Source: Nitrobacteraceae bacterium AZCC 1564 (GTDB lineage: Bacteria; Pseudomonadota; Alphaproteobacteria; Rhizobiales; Xanthobacteraceae). From it: a stretch of 64,000 nt of DNA. A model generated the notes under the pieces. That model did no database searches. It was not told where the DNA came from and saw only the letters and a program-made list of their open reading frames with translations. The position numbers and the translations under genes are program-made. Where the stretch lies: the NCBI GenBank assembly GCA_036924835.1, contig JBAGRR010000001.1:4231001-4295000 (forward strand), in the 5' to 3' direction. Position 1 is the stretch's first letter; each line of letters begins with the position of its first letter. Shown one piece after another: positions 53,947-61,938 of this stretch.

Positions 53947-54660
53947 TCAGTGCCCCAGATAGGCTTGGCGTATGTTCTCATCGGCGCGCATGGCTTCGGC
54001 GTCTCCCGACATGGAAATGGCGCCGAGTTTCATCAGGTGAGCATGATCGGCGAGAGATAAGGCCAGGTTGGAATTTTGTTCGACGAGTAGCATCGACAGC
54101 TTCTCGTCCCTCTTTAAGCGCGCGAGTATTGCGAACACTTCTTTGACGATCGAGGGGGCCAGCCCAAACGAAGGCTCGTCCAACAGAACAAGCTTCGGTC
54201 GCAGCATCAGGGCTCGGCCTATCGCCAGCATTTGCTGCTCTCCGCCCGACATAGTCCCGGCCTGTTGCCTGGCGCGTTCGGCAAGTCGCGGAAAGTAGGC
54301 GTAGACACGATCGCGATCTTGTCTGATCGACTGCGCACCCCGTCTCGAAATCGCGCCGAGGGACAAGTTTTCCTCGACTGTCAGTCCTTTGAATGTTCCT
54401 CTGTCTTCCGGGACATGAGCGATACCAATGCGAGCTGCTTTCTCCGGGCGGTCTCCTGAAATATGGGACCCACAGAAAAGAATATCACCGGACGACTTGA
54501 TCATTCCGCTGATAGCCCGAAGTATCGATGTCTTGCCTGCACCATTCGCACCAAGGAGCGCTGTGACGCGGCCCTCCGTGATTGCGAAAGATATGTCCTG
54601 CACAGCCGTTACACCGTTGTACTGAACGGAAAGGTTCTTGATCTGCAGAAGTTCGCTCAA
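53947..54660 (-). CDS. livF: ABC transporter ATP-binding protein, LivF-like
   Basis: A 237-residue ATPase. Walker A 'LLGANGAGKTSILRAI' near 34-49, signature 'MSGGEQQMLAIGRAL' near 138 and Walker B 'LVLLDEPSFGLAP' near 157. It lies between LivG-like and LivH-like genes and overlaps the LivG-like gene by 4 bp. Together the two ATPases energise the importer. Confidence 0.93.
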   Translation of the reverse strand: MSELLQIKNLSVQYNGVTAVQDISFAITEGRVTALLGANGAGKTSILRAISGMIKSSGDILFCGSHISGDRPEKAARIGIAHVPEDRGTFKGLTVEENLSLGAISRRGAQSIRQDRDRVYAYFPRLAERARQQAGTMSGGEQQMLAIGRALMLRPKLVLLDEPSFGLAPSIVKEVFAILARLKRDEKLSMLLVEQNSNLALSLADHAHLMKLGAISMSGDAEAMRADENIRQAYLGH

Positions 54661-55445
54661 TGCTCACTCTCCCCAAGGTAGGCAGTGACAACCAAGGGAT
54701 CGTTCAGGACGCTTTGCGGGGCCCCGTCAGCGATCTTTTTACCGAAGTTGAGCGCGACGATTCTATCGGCGACGCCAAGCACCATGCCCATATGATGTTC
54801 GACCAGCAGTACGCTGATCTGATAGCGAGCACGAATGTCCTTGATAAGTGATGACAATTCTATCACTTCCTCATGGTTCAAACCGCATGCAGGCTCATCG
54901 AGCAGCAGGATTTTGGGGCCAGAGGCGAGTGCCCTTACCAGCTCGATCCTCTTGCGAAGACCAAAGGGGAGATTCTTGACTTTGTGGTCGGCTATCGGCC
55001 CCAGCCCGAAGGTTGCTATCAGATCCTCTACGCCTCGCATCATCGTACGCTCGGCGCGACGGCTGGCTCGAAGACGCAAAGCATCAGCAAGAAACGGACT
55101 TCTCGCCTGCATATGCTGACCGACGAGCAAATTCTCACGAGCGGTCATCTCAGGGAAGAGAGCGCCGTGTTGAAACGTTCGCCCGATACCACGTTCGGCA
55201 ATCCGGTAGGTCGGCTCATGGGTTATCGGCTTTCCGTTGAAAACGACTTCGCCTCGGCTTGGCCGCGCCAGCCCGCTCAAACAGTTGAACGCCGTTGTTT
55301 TTCCCGCACCATTTGGGCCAATTAAACCCAGAATTTCGTTTTTCTCGACGTCGAAGGTCACATCGTCTAAGGCGGTCACGCCGCCATATCGAACATCGAC
55401 ATGCTGGAGTGAGAGCAAAGGCTCGTGGTTCGTTTCCGGAGCCAT
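54657..55445 (-). CDS. livG: ABC transporter ATP-binding protein, LivG-like
   Basis: A 262-residue ATPase. Walker A 'LIGPNGAGKTTAFNCLSG' near 37-54 and Walker B 'ILLLDEPACGLNHEE' near 170; the linker segment reads 'LPFGLRKRIELVRALAS', in place of the canonical LSGGQ, which is normal for LivG proteins. It begins 3 bp after the binding-protein stop. Confidence 0.93.
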   Translation of the reverse strand: MAPETNHEPLLSLQHVDVRYGGVTALDDVTFDVEKNEILGLIGPNGAGKTTAFNCLSGLARPSRGEVVFNGKPITHEPTYRIAERGIGRTFQHGALFPEMTARENLLVGQHMQARSPFLADALRLRASRRAERTMMRGVEDLIATFGLGPIADHKVKNLPFGLRKRIELVRALASGPKILLLDEPACGLNHEEVIELSSLIKDIRARYQISVLLVEHHMGMVLGVADRIVALNFGKKIADGAPQSVLNDPLVVTAYLGESEH

Positions 55446-55448
55446 CGA

Positions 55449-56654
55449 TCACTGCACGGAAATAGTGTTGGTCAGTGGAACCCAGTTCGTTCCGTTAAAG
55501 CGCTGAGGCCGAAGTGTCTTGATGATGCGGTAGTCGTCGGATGCTGTGCTCACGGTAATGCCGGGTATTAGTCCGGGCAGTACAAGATGGTTCAGCGACG
55601 TTGCTTTCTTCATCAGATTTTCTGGCGAAATGTCCGAACCGCAGGCCTCGATAACTTTCGTCATCAAAACTGCGACGTTGTAACCGGAGAAGTTCAACTG
55701 GTCTTCGAGGTCACCGTCGGGATAGTACTGCTTCATGAAAGCGAGCCATTCGAGATAGCTGGGATCGTCCTTCCACTCAGGATCGCCAACGCTTTTTGTC
55801 GGAGTAGCTGATATCGCACCCTTGGCGTATTCGAGCCCGGCAGGCCTAAGAATGGTCGATATGAAGTTGCTTCCGATCGGCAGAAACTGCTGAGCACGCC
55901 AGCCAATCTCGCCAGCCTTCCGGATAGCTTGCGACGTGAATTTTCCCGTCGACGCATTCAGGAAGACGTTCGCATTTGTAGATGCGAGCGCGATGATCTG
56001 AGAATCAATTGTAGCCGTCGTGACCTCGTAAGCGGATGCAGCGACGATTTCCGCTTGGGGATCACGCTTCGTGAGTTCTGCCTTGAAGCTTCGGAGATAT
56101 TCCTTGCCATAGTCGTCGTTCTGGTAGAGCACTGCGACACGGGCTTGAGGCATTGTATCGGCAACGAGGTCTGCGTAGACCGCCGCCTCGGTGCTGAACA
56201 GTGTCATTCCTGCAATGCTATAGGGGCTCGTTTTCGGATCTGCGAAGCGGTCTGCTGCGGCGAACACGAACAGCTGTGGGATTTTTCTCGCATTGAGGTA
56301 TTTCTGGACCGCAGAATTCTGCGCAGTGCCCATGCTTCCGAAAATTGCGACCACCTTGTCGCTCTCGACCATTTTACGGGTTTGCTCGACTGCCTTCGGA
56401 GGACTGTAGCCGTCGTCAAGTGAGATCAGCTTGATCCGCCGTCCATTGATTCCGCCACGGTCGTTGATCATCTGGAAGTAGCGTGTCTGAACCTTACCGA
56501 CGGAGCTTAATGCGGATGCGGGGCCGCTGTACGGCATCGTTTGACCGAGCACTATCTCTTCATCAGATGCGGATGCCGCTGACGTTAACGCCATGCACAT
56601 CACCGCCAGCATCAGTTGCCACAGATGCTTCTTTGCTTTTCTTCCTGTCGTCAT
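55449..56654 (-). CDS. ABC transporter substrate-binding protein (branched-chain type)
   Basis: A 401-residue periplasmic binding protein, first gene of the importer operon. A signal peptide ends near residue 29 (SASA-S), then 'EEIVLGQTMPYSGPASALSS' opens the ligand-binding lobe, as in the Peripla_BP_6 family. Its start follows AGGGGGGAAGC. A TTGACA promoter with the TCTTCC-N2-GGAAGA operator lies about 45-70 bp upstream. Ligand inferred to be the substrate or inducer of the co-regulated Rieske oxygenase. Confidence 0.92.
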   Translation of the reverse strand: MTTGRKAKKHLWQLMLAVMCMALTSAASASDEEIVLGQTMPYSGPASALSSVGKVQTRYFQMINDRGGINGRRIKLISLDDGYSPPKAVEQTRKMVESDKVVAIFGSMGTAQNSAVQKYLNARKIPQLFVFAAADRFADPKTSPYSIAGMTLFSTEAAVYADLVADTMPQARVAVLYQNDDYGKEYLRSFKAELTKRDPQAEIVAASAYEVTTATIDSQIIALASTNANVFLNASTGKFTSQAIRKAGEIGWRAQQFLPIGSNFISTILRPAGLEYAKGAISATPTKSVGDPEWKDDPSYLEWLAFMKQYYPDGDLEDQLNFSGYNVAVLMTKVIEACGSDISPENLMKKATSLNHLVLPGLIPGITVSTASDDYRIIKTLRPQRFNGTNWVPLTNTISVQ

Positions 56655-56697
56655 GATCGCGCTTCCCCCCTTGATTTTGTAGTTCTTCTAAAAATCT

Positions 56698-56722
56698 TCT
56701 TCCGAGGAAGATAAATTGTCAA
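56698..56722 (-). promoter_or_regulatory. Promoter with palindromic operator, copy 3 (ABC importer)
   Basis: On the minus strand: TTGACA (56722-56717), ATTT, then ATCTTCC-TC-GGAAGA (56712-56698). The spacing from -35 to the operator equals that at 50321. A weak -10 (GAAGAT) follows at 17 bp. It would control the importer operon and may also affect the divergent MarR gene. Confidence 0.65.
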
Positions 56723-56933
56723 GCGCCTCATGTCGCTGTTCTGTCGCAGTTTCTGCACCAACGATGGATTGCCTGATCGAGAAGCACCGGTAAGTTCACC
56801 CAATCTGTTGTTTAAAATGTCTCGCCCAATTTCTGAGCGGACAGTGCGCAAAGTTGATGCTAAATGGAGAGGGATATTTGAGATGGAGCGCGATTACCTT
56901 CGGCCGTTCCGGGATCACTCGCAGGGTTTTTAG

Positions 56934-57542
56934 ATGAAACGAACGAACAGCCGCGGGGCCGCTTCTGCGGAACAGCCGGCGCGACGACGAGGTAGGGAGA
57001 CAATCTACGATGACATCGAAGCGGCCTGGCTGACTGAGCGGCCCGATCTCGATTTGAGGGTGGCCTGTACGTTGCTGAGGATGGAGCGTGCGAACCTGAT
57101 GCACGAAGCCAGAGTGCAGGCGATTTCGAAGGCGATCGGGCTGGTGACCGGCGATCTTTATGTTTTGCTGGCGTTGAGACGTTCCGGCAAACCCTACGAA
57201 TTGCGCCCGACCGATCTATTCCGAGCTTTGCTGGTAACCTCTGGTGCCATGACGAAGCGTGTTGCACGGCTTCAGGAGGCGGGTCTCGTGTTGCGGGTTT
57301 CAGCCAATGACGATGGGCGATCGGAATTGGTGCGTTTGACCGCAAAGGGACTTGCGATTGCCGACCGGGGCATCTCCGAAATTGCGCGGTCCGTCCAGCA
57401 CCTTATGATCGAGAGCGAGCTCACGGAGCATGAAATAGACGTGATGGACCGCGCTTTTCGCAAGCTTCTGAGCGTAAAGGCAATCAAGTTTGACGAGGCG
57501 GGGGGAAATAAGCGCGTCTCCGGGCCACGTGCCAGAGCTTAG
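56934..57542 (+). CDS. MarR-family transcriptional regulator
   Basis: A 202-residue regulator, longer than typical MarR proteins because of an N-terminal extension of about 50 residues rich in Arg. The winged helix spans about 80-150: 'LRPTDLFRALLVTSGAMTKR' (recognition helix) and 'ASVNDD'-like wing with 'RVSANDDGRSELVRLTAKGL'. It is divergent from the importer operon across the copy-3 operator. MarR dimers bind short palindromes of this size, so it is the prime candidate for the repressor of azoR, the Rieske genes and the importer. Confidence 0.9.
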   Translation: MKRTNSRGAASAEQPARRRGRETIYDDIEAAWLTERPDLDLRVACTLLRMERANLMHEARVQAISKAIGLVTGDLYVLLALRRSGKPYELRPTDLFRALLVTSGAMTKRVARLQEAGLVLRVSANDDGRSELVRLTAKGLAIADRGISEIARSVQHLMIESELTEHEIDVMDRAFRKLLSVKAIKFDEAGGNKRVSGPRARA

Positions 57543-57547
57543 AAAAC

Positions 57548-58345
57548 CTAGACCAGGAGTGGCTTGGCCGTTGCGGCCATGTGCTTCAGGAGCGGAAGGA
57601 AGCGATCGATCATCTCTCCGGTCGATATGCGGTCGACATGCGCGCCGATATTGGCGGCGGCGATGATGCCGCCGTCATATCTGTGGATCGGAACGGAGAT
57701 GGACCGGAAACCCTCCTCCGCCTCAAGATCGACCAGGGAATAGCCCTTGCTTCGATCTGTAATGATCGTGGCGATAACGAGAGGCTTGTCGGTAATCGTC
57801 TCTGGTGTTTGCGGTTCTAGCGTCATCCTATTGATGGTCGCAGCCAATTCATCGTTGGAGAGCCGACCAAGCAGAACGCGTCCGACCGATGTGCAGAAAG
57901 CCGGAAGCCGATAGCCGATATCGACACCCGCCGGGAAAACCCGGGCCGGACTGGCTCGTGCAACGAACACGACTTCATCCCCATCAAGCACAGCCAGCGA
58001 GCAAATTTCCTTCGCTTTCGTCGAGACCTCGTCCATGAGGGGTTGCATCACGGTGCTGATCTGGTTGGACGCAAGATATGTCGAGGCAAGCGTGAGAATG
58101 CGTGGCGTCAGCGTGAACAGCCGATCGTCACCGGCAACGAAGCCGGACTTCTGAAGCGTCATCAGGATTCGGCGGACTGTTGCGCGGGGCAGATTGGAGG
58201 CCTTGGCGATATCGCTGAGCGTCATCGGCCGATGATCGGCCGCGAACGACTGAATGACCCTCAGGCCCCGATCCAGGCTTTCGATGAATTCGGTCCCGTC
58301 GGGCCTGCCGTCCTTGTCCTCTGCCGTCCGCTTGAGTTTGGGCAT
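57548..58345 (-). CDS. IclR-family transcriptional regulator
   Basis: A 265-residue regulator. N-terminal helix-turn-helix near 30-85 ('MTLSDIAKASNLPRATVRRI') and a GAF-like effector domain from about 95 ('LFTLTPRILTLASTYLASNQ'). It lies just downstream of the ferredoxin reductase gene on the same strand, 63 bp apart. IclR-type proteins (PcaR, PobR) commonly control aromatic catabolism; this one likely acts at the 15-bp repeats between the ferredoxin and amidohydrolase genes. Confidence 0.9.
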   Translation of the reverse strand: MPKLKRTAEDKDGRPDGTEFIESLDRGLRVIQSFAADHRPMTLSDIAKASNLPRATVRRILMTLQKSGFVAGDDRLFTLTPRILTLASTYLASNQISTVMQPLMDEVSTKAKEICSLAVLDGDEVVFVARASPARVFPAGVDIGYRLPAFCTSVGRVLLGRLSNDELAATINRMTLEPQTPETITDKPLVIATIITDRSKGYSLVDLEAEEGFRSISVPIHRYDGGIIAAANIGAHVDRISTGEMIDRFLPLLKHMAATAKPLLV

Positions 58346-58373
58346 TGCCGCGTGTCAGTCCGCTGATTGAATT

Positions 58374-58406
58374 GGCTGATTCACCAAAGGAAATAGCGAA
58401 TCAGCC
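58374..58406. repeat. Inverted repeat between reductase and IclR genes
   Basis: GGCTGATTC (58374-58382) and GAATCAGCC (58398-58406) form 9-bp arms around 15 bases. No T-run follows. It may be an attenuating hairpin or an operator before the IclR gene. Confidence 0.4.
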
Positions 58407-58408
58407 GA

Positions 58409-59647
58409 TTATGCACCAGCACTGTTCGCGGCCTTGAGGAGAGATTTGAAGTCGAACGACAGGTCCGCAACCTCTTCTTGTGATGGCGAAATGCCCCCGG
58501 CGATAAGCCGTCTCGCGGCCATCTGATCCCCAGAGCGATTGATGCTGTCGACGGCAATCAGCCTTCCCAGCCTGTAGTAGAACACCGAGAACTTTCCGTT
58601 CTCGATCGATCCCCGGACGACCTGGCTGTCGAAGTTGCGCGAGATCCCGACAATTTGGAGTTTGGCGTCATACTGGTCCGACCAGAACCGGGGTACGCTT
58701 TCATAGGGGCCCGTGTCCCCGGCGATCGCGAGGCCAGCGGCTTTGGCTTGATCTTGTGCGTTCTGTACGGATTCAAGCCGAAGCCATTCCCGCGCGAAGA
58801 CGTTGTAATGTGAGGTGCAGTCGCCGGTCGCAAAGATGTTTGAAACGCTGCTGCGGCCATGATCGTCCACGACGATGCCATTGGTGCATTTCAAGTCGGC
58901 GCTCTTGGCCAATTGGTCGTTGGGAAGACCGCCGATGCCGATTAGGACAATGTCTGCGGGAATTCTCCTGTTGTTTCCGCAGAGGACCGCTGCAACTCGC
59001 CCATTTCGTCCTTCGATCGAAACGGCCGTTTCCTCAAGCAACACGTCGACCCCGTTCTGCGTATGCATGTCGAGGAGGAATTCGGAAACGACAGGTGATA
59101 CGGCTCGTTCGAGCAGACGGGAAGCGCTTTCAAGAATGGTCACTTTCTTGCCGAGCTTGGTCGCGGAGGCTGCGACTTCGAGGCCGATAAAGCCTCCGCC
59201 AATCACGACGATCTCAGACGCATCATGTAATCTCGCTTTGAGATCGACCGCATCATGAAGCGATCTGAGATAGCAAACACCGTCCAGATCCGCGCCATTG
59301 ATGGGCAATTGCCGCGCATGCGAGCCCGTTGCAATCACGAGCTTGTCGAAAGCCAGTTCTGAACTGCCGCTGAGCAGGACTTTCCGCGATCGCGTGTCGA
59401 TCTCCAGCGCGCGAGTCCCGAGTACGAGATCGATGCCTTTTTTCTCGAAGAATCCGGCGTCGCGCAGGATCAGGCTTTCCTCACTTTCGAGATCGAGAAG
59501 AAACCCTTTGGACAGTGGTGGCCGCTGATAGGGAAGGCTGTTCTCATCTGCGACAATGGTGATGCGTTCGGCGTAACCTGAATCGCGCGCAGTCAGGCTG
59601 GCCTGTACGCCCGCATACGAGGCGCCAATAACGACGAGGCCGCTCAT
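58409..59647 (-). CDS. FAD-dependent ferredoxin reductase
   Basis: A 412-residue NAD(P)H:ferredoxin reductase of the class found with Rieske oxygenases (BphA4/CamA-like). FAD motif 'VVIGASYAGVQASLTARDSG' at 4-23; NAD motif 'IVVIGGGFIGLEVAASATKL' near 146; second FAD motif 'NIFATGDCTSHYN' near 270; C-terminal reductase domain from about 320. Its ATG overlaps the ferredoxin stop by 4 bp, so the pair is translated together and would deliver electrons to the oxygenase encoded at 61939. Confidence 0.93.
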   Translation of the reverse strand: MSGLVVIGASYAGVQASLTARDSGYAERITIVADENSLPYQRPPLSKGFLLDLESEESLILRDAGFFEKKGIDLVLGTRALEIDTRSRKVLLSGSSELAFDKLVIATGSHARQLPINGADLDGVCYLRSLHDAVDLKARLHDASEIVVIGGGFIGLEVAASATKLGKKVTILESASRLLERAVSPVVSEFLLDMHTQNGVDVLLEETAVSIEGRNGRVAAVLCGNNRRIPADIVLIGIGGLPNDQLAKSADLKCTNGIVVDDHGRSSVSNIFATGDCTSHYNVFAREWLRLESVQNAQDQAKAAGLAIAGDTGPYESVPRFWSDQYDAKLQIVGISRNFDSQVVRGSIENGKFSVFYYRLGRLIAVDSINRSGDQMAARRLIAGGISPSQEEVADLSFDFKSLLKAANSAGA

Positions 59648-59967
59648 GTCTCGGTCTCCGGTACGTAGACTGTGAGGGGGTCAACAGGGAAGGGGGCTTT
59701 CAACTGACAGCTCAAGCGGCTGCTTGGTTTCCGCGTGGCTGTCACTGCGCCCAGCAATTCAAGCTCGTCTTCCTTTGGGGCCGGAAGATGACTCAACTGC
59801 TCCTCATCCACGTACACGTGACATGTCGCGCAGTCGAGGCAGCCGCCGCATTCGCCTTCAATGCCGGTGATCCCGTTGCGAACCGCGGCGAGCATCACGC
59901 TCGCGCCTGAGCCGGCCTCGATCACGCTCTCAGTGCCATCTCGTTGAACGAACTTGATGTGAGCCAT
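59644..59967 (-). CDS. [2Fe-2S] ferredoxin (vertebrate/bacterial Isc type)
   Basis: A 107-residue ferredoxin. Cluster ligands lie in 'ECGGCLDCATCHVYV' near 40-53 (C-x5-C-x2-C) and 'LSCQLKA' near 85. 'KFVQRDGTESVIEAGSGASV' starts the protein. It is divergent from the amidohydrolase/oxygenase operon and co-expressed with the reductase. Confidence 0.93.
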   Translation of the reverse strand: MAHIKFVQRDGTESVIEAGSGASVMLAAVRNGITGIEGECGGCLDCATCHVYVDEEQLSHLPAPKEDELELLGAVTATRKPSSRLSCQLKAPFPVDPLTVYVPETET

Positions 59968-59984
59968 TGACGCACCCTCATTTT

Positions 59985-60018
59985 GATCAATAGACGAACA
60001 TTAGTTCGTCTATTGAAC
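59985..60018. promoter_or_regulatory. Inverted pair of 15-bp elements, likely IclR operator
   Basis: GATCAATAGACGAAC (59985-59999) and GTTCGTCTATTGAAC (60004-60018) are inverted copies, 14 of 15 matching, with 4 bp between. They sit in the divergent promoter region 18 bp upstream of the ferredoxin start. A third copy is at 60153. Confidence 0.7.
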
Positions 60019-60152
60019 TAATCAAGATGGAATTTGGAGCGGCTCACAGCAAGAGTCTTCTGTTAATGCAGCATTAGTTAGCAGTTGCAGCATCTAAAAT
60101 AGGCTTGCAGCGGGCTCGAATTAGAGGCAGTCTAAGAAAACTTCGAACTTAT

Positions 60153-60167
60153 GTTCGTCTATTGAAC
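60153..60167 (+). promoter_or_regulatory. Third copy of the 15-bp element
   Basis: GTTCGTCTATTGAAC, identical to 60004-60018. It lies 21 bp upstream of the amidohydrolase ATG at 60189, close to where polymerase would bind or begin, so binding there would most likely repress. Confidence 0.65.
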
Positions 60168-60188
60168 AAAAACATATGGGGAAGCGGC

Positions 60189-61892
60189 ATGAGGTGGTCG
60201 ACAGGGCTATTGGTCCTCGGAAGCATTGTTCTGGGCTCAGCTGCGTCTCCCGGCGCATTCGCGCAGCAGTCCGACCTGAACGCGGCTGATCTCATTCTGG
60301 CGAATGGAAAGATTCTGACGATGGACAGCCAGTCGGCGGTGGTCGAGGCGCTGGCCATTCGGGACGGCAAAATTCTCGCGGTGGGAAGCAGCGCGGCGGT
60401 GAAGCCGCTGGCAGGTTCGCACACGAAGGTTATCGACCTCGGCGGCAAGACTGTCGTTCCGGGGCTGATTGACACCCACGCCCACTTCAAGGCCGCGGGC
60501 CTCGGCGAGTACGTGGTCAATATGAGCCGAGCGAAGACAGTCGCGGAGGCTCTCGATGCCATCAAGGCATTCGCTGCCAACAAAAAGCCCGGCGAATGGA
60601 TTATCGGCGGTGCTTGGCATCCGCCCTCACAGCTCGCGGAAAAGCGCTATCTCACCCGACAGGAAATCGACAGCGTTGCTCCCAACAACCCGGTGTATCT
60701 GCGCACTGTCGGGCATTTCTCGATGGCCAACAGCCTCGCTTTGCAGAAGGCCGGCGTCGACAAGAACACACCAGATCCGAGCGGTGGATCGTTCGAGAAA
60801 GATAAGTCAGGCGAACTAACGGGCGTTCTTGTCGAGACCGCCATCGATCGCGTCGAGAAGGCGGTACCTGCCTGGACGGAGCAGGACCAGATCCGGCAGT
60901 TCAAAATCGCTGAGAACGTTTTGAACAGCTATGGAATCACAAGCGTTGTGGAGGGTGCCACCGAGGCAAAGGACGTCCAGACGCTGCAGAAAGTTGCCCT
61001 GTCTGGACAGGCCACTCTTCGTGTGGGCGCGATGTACCGTCCCGAGCCGCCGAAGGAACTGGCGGCCTGGGAAGCCATTATGGCAGGTAACGGTGCATCT
61101 TCCGGCTTCGGCGATGACTGGCTGAAGTTTGCAGGTATCAAGATCTACTACGACGGCGGCATGACGCTGAAGACGGCGTTGATGCGTGACGAATACCCCG
61201 ACTCACACGACCATTATCACGGCATCACACAGCAGACGCCTGAGCGACTGAAGCAGCTGATTTCGATCTGCAATCGATACAACTGGCGCGTTGGTGTTCA
61301 CGTGGTGGGCGATTTGGGCGTCGACCAGGTGCTCGATGCATTCGAGGCTGCGGACAAGGAAAAATCGATCAAGGATCGCCGATTCGTTCTGATCCACGCG
61401 AGCCTGATCACGCCCGAGCAAATGGAGCGGGCTCATCGTCTTGGTGTGCGAGCCGATTTCCAGAACGTCTTCATGTGGGACAAGGCTGCGACCGTTGAGC
61501 GTTTCCTCGGGAAGGCCGTTGCGGACCGCGCTGTTCCCACAAAGACGCTGATCAAAATCATGGGGATCGACAGCCTTGGCGCCGGCACTGACTTCCCGGT
61601 AAACCCCATCAACCCATTCCTCAACATGTACATCATGGTGACCAGGAAGGACCCGAACGGGCATGTCTATGGCGCTTCGGAAGCGATCAGCCGCGAGGAA
61701 GCCTTGCGCCTCTACACCAGTGCTGCATCGCGATACATGTTCGACGAAGGCCGGAAGGGCACTCTACAGCCTGGAAAGTTGGCCGATCTTGTAGTCCTCT
61801 CTGCAGACTTCATGACGGTGCCCGAGGAGGACATCAAGAACATTAAGGCCGACATGACGTTGGTTGGCGGCAAAGTTGTATTTCAGCGTTGA
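60189..61892 (+). CDS. Exported amidohydrolase (amidohydrolase_3/YtcJ-like)
   Basis: A 567-residue metal-dependent hydrolase. A signal peptide (MRWSTGLLVLGSIVLGSAAS, cleavage near AFA-Q) is followed by 'LILANGKILTMD', 'VVPGLIDTHAHFKAAGL' near 98-114 (metal-binding HxH), 'KIYYDGGMTLKTALM' near 318, 'GVHVVGDLG' near 371 and 'AGTDFPVNPINPF' near 465. Start ATG 60189 follows GGGGAAGC; a longer frame to 60105 adds a basic leader overlapping the operator. Periplasmic location suggests it cleaves an amide or ester before uptake or oxidation. Substrate unknown. Confidence 0.88.
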   Translation: MRWSTGLLVLGSIVLGSAASPGAFAQQSDLNAADLILANGKILTMDSQSAVVEALAIRDGKILAVGSSAAVKPLAGSHTKVIDLGGKTVVPGLIDTHAHFKAAGLGEYVVNMSRAKTVAEALDAIKAFAANKKPGEWIIGGAWHPPSQLAEKRYLTRQEIDSVAPNNPVYLRTVGHFSMANSLALQKAGVDKNTPDPSGGSFEKDKSGELTGVLVETAIDRVEKAVPAWTEQDQIRQFKIAENVLNSYGITSVVEGATEAKDVQTLQKVALSGQATLRVGAMYRPEPPKELAAWEAIMAGNGASSGFGDDWLKFAGIKIYYDGGMTLKTALMRDEYPDSHDHYHGITQQTPERLKQLISICNRYNWRVGVHVVGDLGVDQVLDAFEAADKEKSIKDRRFVLIHASLITPEQMERAHRLGVRADFQNVFMWDKAATVERFLGKAVADRAVPTKTLIKIMGIDSLGAGTDFPVNPINPFLNMYIMVTRKDPNGHVYGASEAISREEALRLYTSAASRYMFDEGRKGTLQPGKLADLVVLSADFMTVPEEDIKNIKADMTLVGGKVVFQR

Positions 61893-61938
61893 GCCGCCGC
61901 GCAGCTCGACGACCTCAGACCCGAAGGAGACACTCATC

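Noticed and set aside
55929-56423. 164-codon plus-strand frame
   Set aside because: Antisense to the importer binding protein; Cys/Arg-rich with no ribosome site.
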